Of a DNA stretch of 64,000 bases, positions 33,292 to 42,481 are shown in pieces. The position numbers and the translations under genes were made by a program. Positions within the stretch are counted from its first letter, which is position 1. Every line of letters starts with the position of its first letter. The DNA comes from Chloroflexota bacterium (GTDB taxonomy: Bacteria > Chloroflexota > Anaerolineae > 4572-78 > J111): assembly GCA_016860845.1 (NCBI GenBank), contig BOKF01000025.1, positions 57,393 through 121,392 on the forward strand, in the 5' to 3' direction. The notes beneath the pieces are model-generated. The model was not told the origin of the DNA. It did not search any database and saw nothing but the letters and a program-made list of their open reading frames with translations.

Positions 33292-34767
33292 TTAGGCCAT
33301 CTCCGCGACCGGGGCTGGTTTACCTAACTTCTGCCACAAATCTTGAGCTATAAAAGTGACAGCCTGAGCGGAAGGGGCGGTAGGTTCTTGTTGAGTGATC
33401 GCTGCGCCTCTATTGATCGCCAAATGCATTTTGGGGTCATACGGAATACGATAAGTTTGAGGCAGTTTAAGGGCTTTTTCTATTTTGTCAGGGGAAACGC
33501 CGCCCGGCAGGTTGGACCGGTTAATCACCACTCCAAGCCGGTTGGACGCAATTTCCAATTGATCGGCCAATTCCAGGAACAGCTTGGTGCTTTTAATGGC
33601 GGGTAATTCAGGCGTATTAACCACCAAAATGTAATCGGCATTATCCAGCACCACCAGCGTTTTATCGGTCAATTGGCTAGTTGTGTCAATCACCACTATT
33701 TTGAAGTGCTTTTTGAGAACCTTGATAATTTCGACCACCATGGGAGGGGTAATGGAATCGGCTAATTCTGGCGTTGGTGGGGCCAGCAGGAGTTTCAGGC
33801 CGGAATTATGGGCCAGGGCAATTTCAGGCACCAACTCAGCATCGAGTTCCCCATTTTGGATAAGGTCACTGATCGTTCGGGTCGCCTTGGTGTTGAGGTG
33901 AACCAGGATGTCGCCAAACTGCAAATCAGCATCCATCAGGACCACATCGCCCTGTTCTTGTTGTAAAGCCACGGCTAAATTGGCCGCAATCGTGGAAGTG
34001 CCGATGCCACCCTTGGGGCTGTAAACGGCAATCACCGGCGCGCCTTCACTCGGAGTGATCTCATCGTACGTTTGGGCCGTCACTTGACCTTTAGCTTGTT
34101 CGACAGCTTCCAACTGGCGGTAGACCGGCAGACCAATTTGGTAAACCCGACGAATACAGTTGACCAGTTCGTCGGCGGTAAAAGGCTTGGGTTGAAAATC
34201 TCTGGCTCCGGCGGCCATAGCCTGGCGCATGTAATGCTGTTCGGCCTGGACCGACATGATGATGACCTGGCTAAAGGGTGCTACCACCGCCATTTCCCGC
34301 GTGGCGGTAATGCCATCTACATCGGGCATATTAATATCCATCAACACAATGTGCGGTTTAAGCTGGATAGACATGTCAATCCCCTGCCGGCCGTTGGTCG
34401 CCTGCCCAATCACTTCCATGTCTTTCTCAAAATAAAGCAAGCGGCCCACATTTTCCCGGGTGTCGGTATTGTCATCCACAATCAAAATACGGATTTTTTC
34501 TTCGCCGCCAGCGTCATGGCGTGAATTAACCGAAGATTGAGTTGACGCAGGCTTGGCCGGAGTTGGCGCAGCAGCAGGGGTTGGCTGAACCGGCGCTGCC
34601 CCATCTTCAGCCGCCGCACGTTTTTCGGCCTGACTTTTAACCGGCTTCTTTTTGGCCGCTTTGGCCGCCGCGCTGCGCTGCCGCATAAACCACAACAGCC
34701 CTCCCACCACGAAAAGGAAGACGACTGCTATTAAACCAACCATCAATAAAACTGTCCCTGATGACAT
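33292..34767 (-). CDS. Membrane-anchored receiver-ParA/CpaE-like ATPase
   Basis: About 491 residues from the ATG at 34767. Order: one N-terminal membrane helix (VLLMVGLIAVVFLFVVGGLL), a charged Ala/Pro linker, a receiver domain (RILIVDDNTDTRENVGRLL, phospho-Asp in VLMDINMPDVDG, Lys in DFQPKPFTADEL), then a MinD/CpaE-type ATPase with deviant Walker A (YSPKGGIGTSTIAANLAVAL). CpaE proteins place type IV/Flp pilus machinery; no pilus genes lie nearby. It ends 9 bp from the convergent glycosidase gene. Confidence 0.88.
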   Translation of the reverse strand: MSSGTVLLMVGLIAVVFLFVVGGLLWFMRQRSAAAKAAKKKPVKSQAEKRAAAEDGAAPVQPTPAAAPTPAKPASTQSSVNSRHDAGGEEKIRILIVDDNTDTRENVGRLLYFEKDMEVIGQATNGRQGIDMSIQLKPHIVLMDINMPDVDGITATREMAVVAPFSQVIIMSVQAEQHYMRQAMAAGARDFQPKPFTADELVNCIRRVYQIGLPVYRQLEAVEQAKGQVTAQTYDEITPSEGAPVIAVYSPKGGIGTSTIAANLAVALQQEQGDVVLMDADLQFGDILVHLNTKATRTISDLIQNGELDAELVPEIALAHNSGLKLLLAPPTPELADSITPPMVVEIIKVLKKHFKIVVIDTTSQLTDKTLVVLDNADYILVVNTPELPAIKSTKLFLELADQLEIASNRLGVVINRSNLPGGVSPDKIEKALKLPQTYRIPYDPKMHLAINRGAAITQQEPTAPSAQAVTFIAQDLWQKLGKPAPVAEMA

Positions 34768-34828
34768 ATTAAACCCCAATCGCAGAATCGGCTTGGATTA
34801 ATTTAAGTTTTGTAACTGCTCAGGCTAA

Positions 34829-34880
34829 AGGTGACTGGCACTTGGTTAGCCCTGTGTAGGGAGAAAAGTGCCAGTCACCT
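34829..34880. repeat. Perfect 15-bp inverted repeat in a divergent gap
   Basis: AGGTGACTGGCACTT (34829-34843) pairs with AAGTGCCAGTCACCT (34866-34880). The 405-base gap 34768-35172 between divergent genes holds this element and AT-rich DNA, but no further gene. It is probably a mobile palindrome or operator, not a terminator. Confidence 0.65.
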
Positions 34881-35172
34881 GAATATAACTAAGTTTTAAT
34901 ATTTTATCACAATCTTAGGAATAGCCCTACATTACTTTACTACCACTCTCATTTCTATCTTAGATTGTACCGCACCGCGCCAACTTACACAAGCACGCCA
35001 AGCATTTGGGATCTATCTCAGATTTTAGGCGGTTCTGTACCTCCGGCAAGTTGCCCGCTTCACGTGTCCTTCGCTACCATAAAATTGGGGCACACCCACT
35101 CTCTTCGTCTTTTAGGATGCTTGTGGTAAAATAATCAATGCTAAGCCCTTAACCGGGCTACCCAAAACAACT

Positions 35173-37497
35173 GTGAATCCAGCAGCCTTTCTCAAACACC
35201 TAAAAGAACAGAGCTTCTATCAAAACCAGCTCGTCCACATCGAGCGGATTGGCGGCCGGATGGTGCGCTACGAGTCGTTGGAGCGGCCTTTGTTACGCCC
35301 GCTGGTTGAGGCCATCAAAGCCAGCGGCACGGCCCGGCTTTATAGTCACCAGGCCCAGGCTATTGATGCTATCCGGACGGGTCAGAATGTGGTTATCGCC
35401 ACCGGTACAGCCAGCGGCAAAACATTATGCTACAATCTGCCCGTGTTGGAAGCTGCCCTGTTAAATTCTGAAACACGAGCACTCTATCTTTTTCCAACCA
35501 AAGCCCTGGCCCAGGATCAACTCCGTGCCCTGGCCGAACTGCTCCAACACCTCAAGGCCGTTACCCCCTCCTCTAAAAATGGCCTGCCGCCGTGGCTGCC
35601 TCGCTTTGGCTCCTATGATGGCGACACCCCCCAAAGCAGCCGCACCCGGCTGCGCCGCGAAGCCAATATCATCTTGACCAATCCCGATATGCTGCATGTC
35701 GGCATCTTACCCAACCACAGCCTGTGGGCGCACTTCTTAAAAAATCTCAAATTTGTAGTTGTGGACGAGGCGCACATCTATCGTGGGGTTTTTGGCAGCC
35801 ATGTCGCCGCCGTTTTGCGGCGGTTGAGCCGCCTTTGCCAGCTTTGCGAAAACCAGCCCCAATTCATCTGCTGCTCGGCCACCATCGCCAATCCCGGCGA
35901 CCACATCGAGCGGCTGACTGGCCGGCGGCCCGTCGTCGTTAATGACGACGGCTCGCCCCAAGCGCCCAAACAATTTGCCCTCTGGAATCCTCCCTTTATT
36001 GATCAGAAGAAAACTGCCCGGCGCAGCCCTAACGGCGAAGCCGCTAATCTCTTTGCCGAGATGGTCCGCCAGGACGTGCGCAATATTACTTTTACCAAGG
36101 CCCGCGTGGTGGCCGAGCTAATCCTCAGCTACGCCCGCCAGAGCCTTGATCGCACCGACCCGGACCTGAAAGAGCGGATTGCCTCTTATCGCGCCGGGTA
36201 CCTGCCGGAACAACGCCGCGAAATCGAACAGGCTCTTTTTCACGGCCGGCTTACCGGCGTAACCGCGACCTCGGCCCTGGAACTGGGCGTGGATGTGGGC
36301 GGGCTGGATGCAACGGTATCCGTCGGTTATCCGGGCACGGTCGCCAGTTTGTGGCAGCAGGCCGGACGGGCCGGGCGGAGCAACAGCAGCTCGCTGGCGG
36401 TGCTGGTCGGTCTGGACAATCCCCTGGATCAGTACTTTATGCGCCACCCGGACCAGCTCTTTGGCCGGCCCCACGAACACGCCCTGATTGATCCCGGTAA
36501 TGTCTATATTTTGGAACAACACCTGCCCTGCGCGGCCCACGAACAGCCCCTAACCCCGGCGGATGAGGCCCTCTTTGGCCGGGGCTTTGTCGAGGCTATG
36601 GTCAAGCTGGAAGAGCAGGGCCTGGTCACTTACGAGCCGGGACATGACAAGTGGTACTATCGCGGGCGGCCTTATCCGGCCCAGCATGTCAGTATCCGCA
36701 GTATTGGCAGCAAGCCGGTGGTGCTGGTGGATGCCAACCGCAAAATGAAACAACTGGAGGAAATGGACGAGGTGTCGGCCTTTAGCCGGGTGCATCCGGG
36801 CGCCATCTACATGCACCAGGGCGAAAGTTACCTGGTTACGGAGTTAGATCTGGTGAAAGGGCAAGCAACGCTCGCCCCGGCCCGCGTGGATTATTACACC
36901 CAACCGCATGAGCGCAGCGAGGTGAATATTGTTCGCTCGTTCAAACACCGGCAAATGAAACTGTGTACGGTTTTCTGGGGAGCGGTGCGAGTCACCCAAC
37001 AGGTGGTCGGCTACCGGCGGGTGCGCCACTTTAGTGAGGCCGACCTGGGCGAGATGCCTCTGGAGATGCCGGCCAACACCTTTGAAACCCGCGCCCTGTG
37101 GTGGGATGTGCCAATTGAGTGGGCCAGGCACCTGGGGGGGCGCGGTTGGGATTTTTTGGGCGGTCTGCACGCCGTCGAGCACGCCGCGATTGGCTTATTA
37201 CCTCTCTTTGCCATGTGCGACCGCTGGGACATCGGCGGTCTGTCCACCCCTATGCACCCCGACACCGAACGGCCCCAGATTTTCATTTACGACGGCTATC
37301 CCGGCGGCGTCGGCATCAGCGAGCAAGGTTTTGCCCTGCTGACCGATCTGTGGGAAGCCACCCTGGCCACCATCAAAGAGTGCCCCTGCGAGGAAGGCTG
37401 CCCCAGTTGTATCTACAGCCCCAAGTGTGGCAATAATAATGAACCGCTCGATAAAAGAGCAGCAATATGGATTTTAGAGTCGCTGCTGCGGGCATAG
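35173..37497 (+). CDS. DEAD/DEAH-box helicase with DUF1998 C-terminal domain (MrfA/YprA-like)
   Basis: 774 residues, GTG start. Helicase motifs in order: IATGTASGKTLCYNLPV (Walker A), VVDEAHIYRG (DEAH), CCSATIANP, and motif VI QQAGRAGRSNSSS. The C-terminal domain carries four cysteines (CPCEEGCPSCIYSPKCGNN) as in MrfA, a 3'-5' helicase for repair of mitomycin-type DNA damage. Length agrees with that family. Stands alone; no clear SD sequence before the GTG. Confidence 0.93.
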   Translation: MNPAAFLKHLKEQSFYQNQLVHIERIGGRMVRYESLERPLLRPLVEAIKASGTARLYSHQAQAIDAIRTGQNVVIATGTASGKTLCYNLPVLEAALLNSETRALYLFPTKALAQDQLRALAELLQHLKAVTPSSKNGLPPWLPRFGSYDGDTPQSSRTRLRREANIILTNPDMLHVGILPNHSLWAHFLKNLKFVVVDEAHIYRGVFGSHVAAVLRRLSRLCQLCENQPQFICCSATIANPGDHIERLTGRRPVVVNDDGSPQAPKQFALWNPPFIDQKKTARRSPNGEAANLFAEMVRQDVRNITFTKARVVAELILSYARQSLDRTDPDLKERIASYRAGYLPEQRREIEQALFHGRLTGVTATSALELGVDVGGLDATVSVGYPGTVASLWQQAGRAGRSNSSSLAVLVGLDNPLDQYFMRHPDQLFGRPHEHALIDPGNVYILEQHLPCAAHEQPLTPADEALFGRGFVEAMVKLEEQGLVTYEPGHDKWYYRGRPYPAQHVSIRSIGSKPVVLVDANRKMKQLEEMDEVSAFSRVHPGAIYMHQGESYLVTELDLVKGQATLAPARVDYYTQPHERSEVNIVRSFKHRQMKLCTVFWGAVRVTQQVVGYRRVRHFSEADLGEMPLEMPANTFETRALWWDVPIEWARHLGGRGWDFLGGLHAVEHAAIGLLPLFAMCDRWDIGGLSTPMHPDTERPQIFIYDGYPGGVGISEQGFALLTDLWEATLATIKECPCEEGCPSCIYSPKCGNNNEPLDKRAAIWILESLLRA

Positions 37498-37551
37498 CGG
37501 ATTGAACCGGTATGGCAGCCAAGATAGGGGGCGTATCAAGAGTTTTCTGGC

Positions 37552-38151
37552 TTAACTCTCAGTAAGATGGGAGTGGGCGAAAATCCGGTAGTATCCTTCC
37601 CCAACACAGGCCCGACACAACGTTTGTCCATTTTGGACAACTTCGCGCTCATTGGTAACTTCCTCGCCGCAACGCTCACACTGCACCCGATATCCCTCTT
37701 TACTCAACAGCTTTTCTAACGAGACCGTTAACGTTACGGGCTGGAGCTGCAGCAATTCCTCTTCCGGCATCCGTTGATAGCCGAGGAGATAGCTCTCCCA
37801 GCGACTTTTTGCTTCCGGGGCGTAATCTTTGGCCTGTTGGCGGGCGCTGGCGCGAGGCACTACCCGGACCGCCCGACCGGTCAGCGTATCAATAAAGGTA
37901 GCGGCCACTTTTCCAAAATCCAGGACTCGCATCGTGCGCCGCCCCACCCGGCAGCCGGTGGTTACAGCCAGGCCGTCAATCACGCAGCCATCCGTTTCAA
38001 CCACAACCAACATGCGTTTATCCGTTTGGGGCACAGCCAATCCCAACCAGCCACCGCCAGCCAAGCCCATCCGCACCCCCAACACCTGGCGGGGGCAGAG
38101 ATGGTGGTGCAGAGCAGCCGAGGCCGCGAACAGTTCTTCTAAGGTAGGCAT
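37552..38151 (-). CDS. FmdE family protein with C-terminal zinc ribbon
   Basis: 199 residues, AGGAGAA before the ATG. The FmdE core is seen: AALHHHLCPRQVLGVRMGL, VVETDGCVIDGLAVTTGCRV, FGKVAATFIDTLTGRAVRV. A C4 zinc ribbon follows (VQCERCGEEVTNE and TLCRACVGEG). FmdE proteins accompany molybdenum/tungsten enzymes, including formylmethanofuran dehydrogenase, and may bind or deliver metal or cofactor. It is the last gene of the minus-strand molybdoenzyme/cytochrome operon, 9 bp after the Rieske gene. Confidence 0.88.
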   Translation of the reverse strand: MPTLEELFAASAALHHHLCPRQVLGVRMGLAGGGWLGLAVPQTDKRMLVVVETDGCVIDGLAVTTGCRVGRRTMRVLDFGKVAATFIDTLTGRAVRVVPRASARQQAKDYAPEAKSRWESYLLGYQRMPEEELLQLQPVTLTVSLEKLLSKEGYRVQCERCGEEVTNEREVVQNGQTLCRACVGEGYYRIFAHSHLTES

Positions 38152-38160
38152 AGCGTTCTC

Positions 38161-38643
38161 CTACAATGATTTTACCTTCAAACGTACAGTTGATTCAACT
38201 ATCTGATCTAAATTGACCTCCACCAGGCCGTCATCGTTGAGGTGCAGGGCCAGGTAAGGCAGGGGGCGAGAAGCAGGACCAGCCAGGCTAGCGCCATCAA
38301 CCCCAAAACGGCTGCCGTGACAGGGGCAGGCCAGTTCCTTGCCGCTGCGGGCTATGGTACAGCCCAGGTGCGTACAGACGGCGCTCAAGCCAAATAGGCC
38401 AGCCTCATCCCGGCCCACGAACGCTGGGCCAGCCGCTAGCGCCGTCAATTCGCCCGGCGGAAAGTCGGTGGGCGCCCCGGCGACAATGATCCGAGGGGGT
38501 GATTGGTCAACCGGCGGGGTGAGAAAGCGCAGGCTGCCCCGGACTACAGTGACCAGCGCCGTAAGCAGTCCCAGGCTGCCCAGGGCGACCAATATCTCAC
38601 GCCGGGAAAGACGGGAAGCGCTTTCGGGTTGAAGGTCAGGCAT
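38161..38643 (-). CDS. Rieske [2Fe-2S] protein
   Basis: 160 residues from the ATG at 38643 (GAGGA upstream). The Tat-type N-terminus RLSRREILVALGSLG is followed by one membrane anchor and the Rieske domain, with cluster ligands in CTHLGC and CPCHGSRF (Cys-x-His, Cys-x2-His). It should hand electrons between quinol at cytochrome b (40309-41418) and c-type haems of the neighbouring cytochromes. Together they resemble an alternative bc-type quinol-cytochrome complex. Confidence 0.93.
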   Translation of the reverse strand: MPDLQPESASRLSRREILVALGSLGLLTALVTVVRGSLRFLTPPVDQSPPRIIVAGAPTDFPPGELTALAAGPAFVGRDEAGLFGLSAVCTHLGCTIARSGKELACPCHGSRFGVDGASLAGPASRPLPYLALHLNDDGLVEVNLDQIVESTVRLKVKSL

Positions 38644-38680
38644 GTTCAACTGTCCTCACCACCTTTGTACTTTTTTAATT

Positions 38681-38757
38681 GAACACGGATTTGCCGGATC
38701 ACACGGATTTTTACTTTCTTTAAAGCTTTATCCATTCGATCCGTATGATCCGCGTCC
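38681..38757. repeat. Reiterated-word inverted repeat (CACGGAT / ATCCGTATG)
   Basis: AACACGGATTTGCCGGATCA and CACGGATTTTTA on the left are mirrored by CGATCCGTATGATCCGCGT on the right, between the Rieske and multihaem cytochrome genes. Confidence 0.6.
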
Positions 38758-38835
38758 AATTTCTTTAGTTTTGTCAGAGGTGCAAACATAGTAACTATCC
38801 TCATTCTGACTACAAAACACAACGAAAATCCTGTT

Positions 38836-40251
38836 TTAGCGCTCATGAGCGTGGCATTGGTGGCAATAGCGTGACTCCTGCTGGTCAGGTTGCTGCTGGC
38901 ATTGGCTGCCCTGCACCGGCGGCACAACGTACTCCCGACCATCTACCTTACCAAACTGGATCAACCGGCCATCGCGGCGTTGGACACTGCCCAGCTTTTC
39001 GCCGCGCTCAGTCACAACCACCTCATCTCCCATTTGCAGCGAATAATGGCCGTTGAGCCAGGCCAGCCGCAGCGCGGAGTCGTTAGGATCGGTAACTATG
39101 GCTGTCGCCGGCGCTTCGGTCAGGGTGCCGTGGCAGGTGCGACACTGCACGTACTGCATACTCTTTTGATCCGGCCACAAATGCCCATCGCCCATGGCCT
39201 CGGCCTGGGTGTGGCAGTCAATGCAGTCCAACTCCCACTCGCACTTAGTAAATTGGCCAATGGGCTGGTAATATTCGCGCAAGCGACGACCTTCCGCTGG
39301 CATCGTCGCCGGGATAGGAGCGCTAACTGGCGGCAAGTCGGGCCGGGGGGTAAAGGTCATGCCTCGCAGCGAGTAATTGCCCCGATTGTGGCAGTGGTTG
39401 CACTGGCTAAAAGGAATAGCGGTCGTCAGTTGGTGGCGGGCGGGATGGCCGGGTTCGTCCCGTGAAAGGGTTGGATCAGCGCCGGTGTAGCGGCCATCGT
39501 TGTTGTAAAGAACGTGACATGCAGCGCAGCCGGTCGCGCGGTAGTGATAGGGCTGACTGGCCGCCGGCTCCGTCAGGTGGCAGCCACCCTCCAGGCAGTT
39601 CTGGGCGAACTGCGCTTCCGGCGGGAGCGAAGATTGCGTAATCGTATAGACTGCCAGCACCGGCACGGTCTGTGTGAGCGGCTGCGGATCAACCGCGCCG
39701 ATGACCCCATACGCCGGAGTCAAATCCTTTTGCGCCCCAAACGTGTAACGCACCAGGGCGATGCCACCGGCATAGGTTGCTTGCAGGCTGCGCGTCACCT
39801 GTTCCAGGTGATTGCGGCTGGGGTCGGCGTGACCGGCATGGCAGCCGCTCTGCCCGCAGCTTTGCGGGGCTGTGCTCAGGTCGCCGGGATTGGCGAGCAA
39901 GCCGGTATGCGCCTGCTCTTTATCCAGGGCCAGGCCCAGGCCGCCGTGGCAGATAACACAGCCAAAGGTTTCAACCGGGTGCGAGGGGCTGATTTCTTCC
40001 AGGCCGATGTGGCAGGTCAGACAGAGTTCGGGGGTAGCATTGGTAGTTGGCTGCCCGTCCGGCCCCAAACGGGGAATGACCTGCCGCACGGCGATCTCTC
40101 CACCAGCACCCGTCCCGGCGCTGGCAAAATAGGTCCGCTGATATCCTTGCCATTCTCGTGCCACCGGACTCCAGGTCATCAGCATGGCGGCCAGTGCCAG
40201 CAGGAAACTGGCTGAGAGAAACATAACGGCATGACGGGTGGTAATAATCAT
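38836..40251 (-). CDS. Multihaem cytochrome c, membrane anchored
   Basis: 471 residues. One N-terminal hydrophobic anchor (VMFLSASFLLALAAMLMTW) precedes a periplasmic domain with seven C-x2-C-H sites (CLTCH, CVICH, CAACH, CNHCH, CIDCH, CRTCH, CHQCH) and two wider C-x4-C-H sites (CGQSGCH, CLEGGCH). If all are used it carries up to nine haems. It lies between the Rieske and cytochrome b genes, replacing the cytochrome c1 of a bc complex. The wide haem sites are unusual. Confidence 0.9.
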   Translation of the reverse strand: MIITTRHAVMFLSASFLLALAAMLMTWSPVAREWQGYQRTYFASAGTGAGGEIAVRQVIPRLGPDGQPTTNATPELCLTCHIGLEEISPSHPVETFGCVICHGGLGLALDKEQAHTGLLANPGDLSTAPQSCGQSGCHAGHADPSRNHLEQVTRSLQATYAGGIALVRYTFGAQKDLTPAYGVIGAVDPQPLTQTVPVLAVYTITQSSLPPEAQFAQNCLEGGCHLTEPAASQPYHYRATGCAACHVLYNNDGRYTGADPTLSRDEPGHPARHQLTTAIPFSQCNHCHNRGNYSLRGMTFTPRPDLPPVSAPIPATMPAEGRRLREYYQPIGQFTKCEWELDCIDCHTQAEAMGDGHLWPDQKSMQYVQCRTCHGTLTEAPATAIVTDPNDSALRLAWLNGHYSLQMGDEVVVTERGEKLGSVQRRDGRLIQFGKVDGREYVVPPVQGSQCQQQPDQQESRYCHQCHAHER

Positions 40252-40318
40252 AGGAGTAGGAGGTAAGGAGTAGGGAGTAGGGAGTAGGGAAATCTCTTAC
40301 TTTCCTGCTTATCCTCCT
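40252..40318. repeat. Reiterated-word repeat (GGAGTAG)
   Basis: GGAGTAGGAGGTAAGGAGTA and GGGAGTAGGGAGTAGGGAA reiterate one heptad; a partial complement (TTACTTTCCTGCTTATCCTCC) follows. It spans the gap between cytochrome b and the multihaem cytochrome. Confidence 0.6.
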
Positions 40319-41418
40319 TGCCACAACTCCAGCAGGCTTAAAATCACAATCAACACCAACAAGCCTCCAAATGCGGCCTGTGGCAGCCAGCGTTCGCGGG
40401 CAAACCAGCGTCCCCGGCCAGGGCCGCGCCGGTCAACGAGCGGCAGAACGGCCAGCAGAACCAGGCCAGCCAGGGGAATGAGCCAGCCGCCCCACAGCGG
40501 CGAAAAATAACGTAATAACCACTGAATCGCCAGAAAGAACCAGGGCGCCTGCACCACCTCACCGCTCACTCGATTTAGATCAGCCGGGGGGCCGAGGCGG
40601 GGCGGGGCAAAAGTGGACAAGAGCATGAGTCCGGCTGTTAATATCAGGCCGGTAATGAGTTCTCGAAACAGGATGGTTTCAGGGGGGACAAAGCGGCGAG
40701 GCTGGCCTGCCATCCAGTCGGGCCGGGAGATACCGCCATCTACCCGCACCCGCCAGAGGTGGTAGCCAATCCCCCCTAGCCCAAGCAGAGCCAGCGCAAA
40801 GACGTGCCAGGTATAAAAGCGTAGAATCGTGGCCGGGCCGAGAGTCTGGCCGCCGACAATCAGCACATACAGGGTAGAGCCGACAACAGGCAGCTCTTTG
40901 AGGAGATTAGTCCCCACCAGCAGCGCCCAGATACTGCTGGCATCGTAGCGCAGAGCGTACCCACTAAAATTCCAGACCAGCGTGACCAGCAGCAGCCCCA
41001 AACCGATGAACCAGTTGACATCGCGGGGGGGGCGGTAGCCGCCGGTAAAGACAATCCGGGCGGTGTGGATGACTACCGCCACGACCATCACTTGCGCCGC
41101 CCAGTAGTGCAGCGCCCGGGTAAAGCGGCCCAGGTAAACCACACTGTCAATGAGCGCCAACGAAGGATAAGCGCCCTGCAAAGTAGGTTCGTAATAAAAC
41201 ATCAGCAGCGCCCCGGTCACGGTGGTAATCAGGGCAGACATCACAGCAATGCCGCCCATGCCCAGGGTATAGCTTAAACCAGCGCTGCTGGCCGGGTTTT
41301 GGAGAGGAAGCAGGTTATAGATTAAGCTCTTGTTTTTGCGCCACAGGCGCAATTTGCGCGGACGGGGCTGGATAGCGACGGTCCCCCAGTCAATCTTTGG
41401 ACAGTTTGATCGTGACAT
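40309..41418 (-). CDS. Cytochrome b (bc-complex type, fused N and C domains)
   Basis: 369 residues with about eight membrane helices. Two haem b ligand pairs are seen: ALHYWAAQVMVVAVVIHTAR and YTWHVFALALLGLGGIGYHL, each His-14-His. The N-terminal domain has the GALLMFYYEPTLQGAYPSLA region typical of cytochrome b/b6, and the C-terminal part contains the quinol-site region VVQAPWFFLAIQWLLRYFSP, with PWF in place of the usual PEW. It oxidises or reduces quinone together with the Rieske and multihaem proteins encoded next to it. Confidence 0.92.
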   Translation of the reverse strand: MSRSNCPKIDWGTVAIQPRPRKLRLWRKNKSLIYNLLPLQNPASSAGLSYTLGMGGIAVMSALITTVTGALLMFYYEPTLQGAYPSLALIDSVVYLGRFTRALHYWAAQVMVVAVVIHTARIVFTGGYRPPRDVNWFIGLGLLLVTLVWNFSGYALRYDASSIWALLVGTNLLKELPVVGSTLYVLIVGGQTLGPATILRFYTWHVFALALLGLGGIGYHLWRVRVDGGISRPDWMAGQPRRFVPPETILFRELITGLILTAGLMLLSTFAPPRLGPPADLNRVSGEVVQAPWFFLAIQWLLRYFSPLWGGWLIPLAGLVLLAVLPLVDRRGPGRGRWFARERWLPQAAFGGLLVLIVILSLLELWQGG

Positions 41419-41710
41419 CAGCCGGCAGCGCCAGGTTGGCCGCCACCTCGACGGTCTTGATGATGCCAGAGGGAACCGGGCAGGCGGCGTGAGAGAGGCA
41501 CTGGGGCGCTGCTTGCAAAACCTGCGGCGCGCCTCGATATGAGAACTCTTTGAAGGGGTCCACCTGAGTTAACTGCGCGGCCAGGCGCTGCACCGCCTTA
41601 CATTCACTCTCGATGGTCAGGTAAACGCAGCGAGGGTTATCCGGGTCGGCCTGGGCCTCGACCTGGGTGGTGAACCCACAAATACCTGAGTTTATTTCTG
41701 CTCTGGCCAA
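41390..41710 (-). CDS. Small Cys-containing protein (DUF6951-like)
   Basis: 106 residues from the TTG at 41710, chosen for the AGGAGGG 5 nt upstream. Conserved-looking cysteines: AEINSGICGFTTQVEAQADP, YLTIESECKAVQRLA, and LQAAPQCLSHAACPVPSGI. This pattern fits DUF6951, a family of unknown function. The gene overlaps cytochrome b by 29 bases, so it is part of the operon; a metal-binding or maturation role is possible but unproven. Confidence 0.65.
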   Translation of the reverse strand: MARAEINSGICGFTTQVEAQADPDNPRCVYLTIESECKAVQRLAAQLTQVDPFKEFSYRGAPQVLQAAPQCLSHAACPVPSGIIKTVEVAANLALPADVTIKLSKD

Positions 41711-41729
41711 TGTGTCCCTCCTGAAAATA

Positions 41730-41800
41730 GCTCGTGGGAACTCATCGGAACTCATTAGAACTCACCCTACGAGTTCCCCCCAGTTCCTACGAGTTCCCCA
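41730..41800. repeat. Reiterated-word inverted repeat (GGAACTCA / GAGTTCC)
   Basis: CTCGTGGGAACTCATCGGAA and CTCATTAGAACTCA are answered by CCTACGAGTTCCCCCCAGTT and CCTACGAGTTCCCC. It lies between the second dihaem cytochrome and the DUF6951-like gene. Confidence 0.6.
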
Positions 41801-41824
41801 ATTTTTGTACCCAGGTTCGTAAAC

Positions 41825-42481
41825 TTAACACCCGCCCTCTGGATTCGCCCCGGCTTGCAGCCAGTTGTAGAGACGCTGGAACAAGGCGTCATCCATGTGC
41901 TCGGCGCTATGCTGAGGGATTGTGGTGGCGGTGTGACGCATTTTAGCCCGTTCCATCTCAAAAGGAAAACTGACACCGACCAGAGTCGGGCCGTTAGGAC
42001 TGCCCTGGGCAAAAGCACCATGACATGTGTCGCACTGCCCTTCGGTCCACACTTTCATCCCCAGAACCTGGCCCGGCGGCAGAGCCAGGGGCACAGCCAC
42101 CGGAGCGACGCTGGTCTGTTCCAGGCTGTGCAGCCAGCCATAGATGTTGTAAGCGTCCTGAGTCGTCAACTCGGTTTCGTTAAAGGCCGGTTTAGGCGGT
42201 AAGGCCGTCCGAATTTTGTTGAGAAATTGGTCAAAAGGTGCGGGGGCGCCGGCCAGTTTCGGCCCGATACCCCCTTCAGCCGTGGCGCTGTGACAGGTCA
42301 CGCACTGCTTGTCCAGGTAGACCTGCTGGCCTCGCGCCAGGTCCGGCTCGGCCAGGTTGCTCGCCGCCTCGGAAGGGATTGTGGCCGTGGGTAACTCAGG
42401 TGCGGGAGCCAGCCTTTCGGCACAACCGACCTGCAATAACGCTATGAGCAAACTTATTGAAAGGATGATTGGCAGCTTCAT
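41825..42481 (-). CDS. Dihaem cytochrome c lipoprotein, copy 2
   Basis: 218 residues from the ATG at 42481, overlapping the upstream stop by ATGA. Lipoprotein signal LSISLLIALLQVGCAE, then two cytochrome c modules: CVTCHSATAEGGIGPKLAG and CDTCHGAFAQGSPNGPTLVG. Spacing and flanking words match the upstream gene closely, so the two arose by duplication. Likely electron carrier on the outer face of the membrane between the molybdoenzyme module and the bc-type module. Confidence 0.9.
   Translation of the reverse strand: MKLPIILSISLLIALLQVGCAERLAPAPELPTATIPSEAASNLAEPDLARGQQVYLDKQCVTCHSATAEGGIGPKLAGAPAPFDQFLNKIRTALPPKPAFNETELTTQDAYNIYGWLHSLEQTSVAPVAVPLALPPGQVLGMKVWTEGQCDTCHGAFAQGSPNGPTLVGVSFPFEMERAKMRHTATTIPQHSAEHMDDALFQRLYNWLQAGANPEGGC

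Noticed and set aside
38646..38942. 98-codon open frame between the Rieske and multihaem cytochrome genes
   Set aside because: Half of it is an out-of-frame reading of the cytochrome gene and the rest lies in a reiterated-word repeat.
41734..41946. Short plus-strand open frame over the GGAACTCA repeat
   Set aside because: It is a translation of the inverted repeat plus the antisense of the dihaem cytochrome gene.
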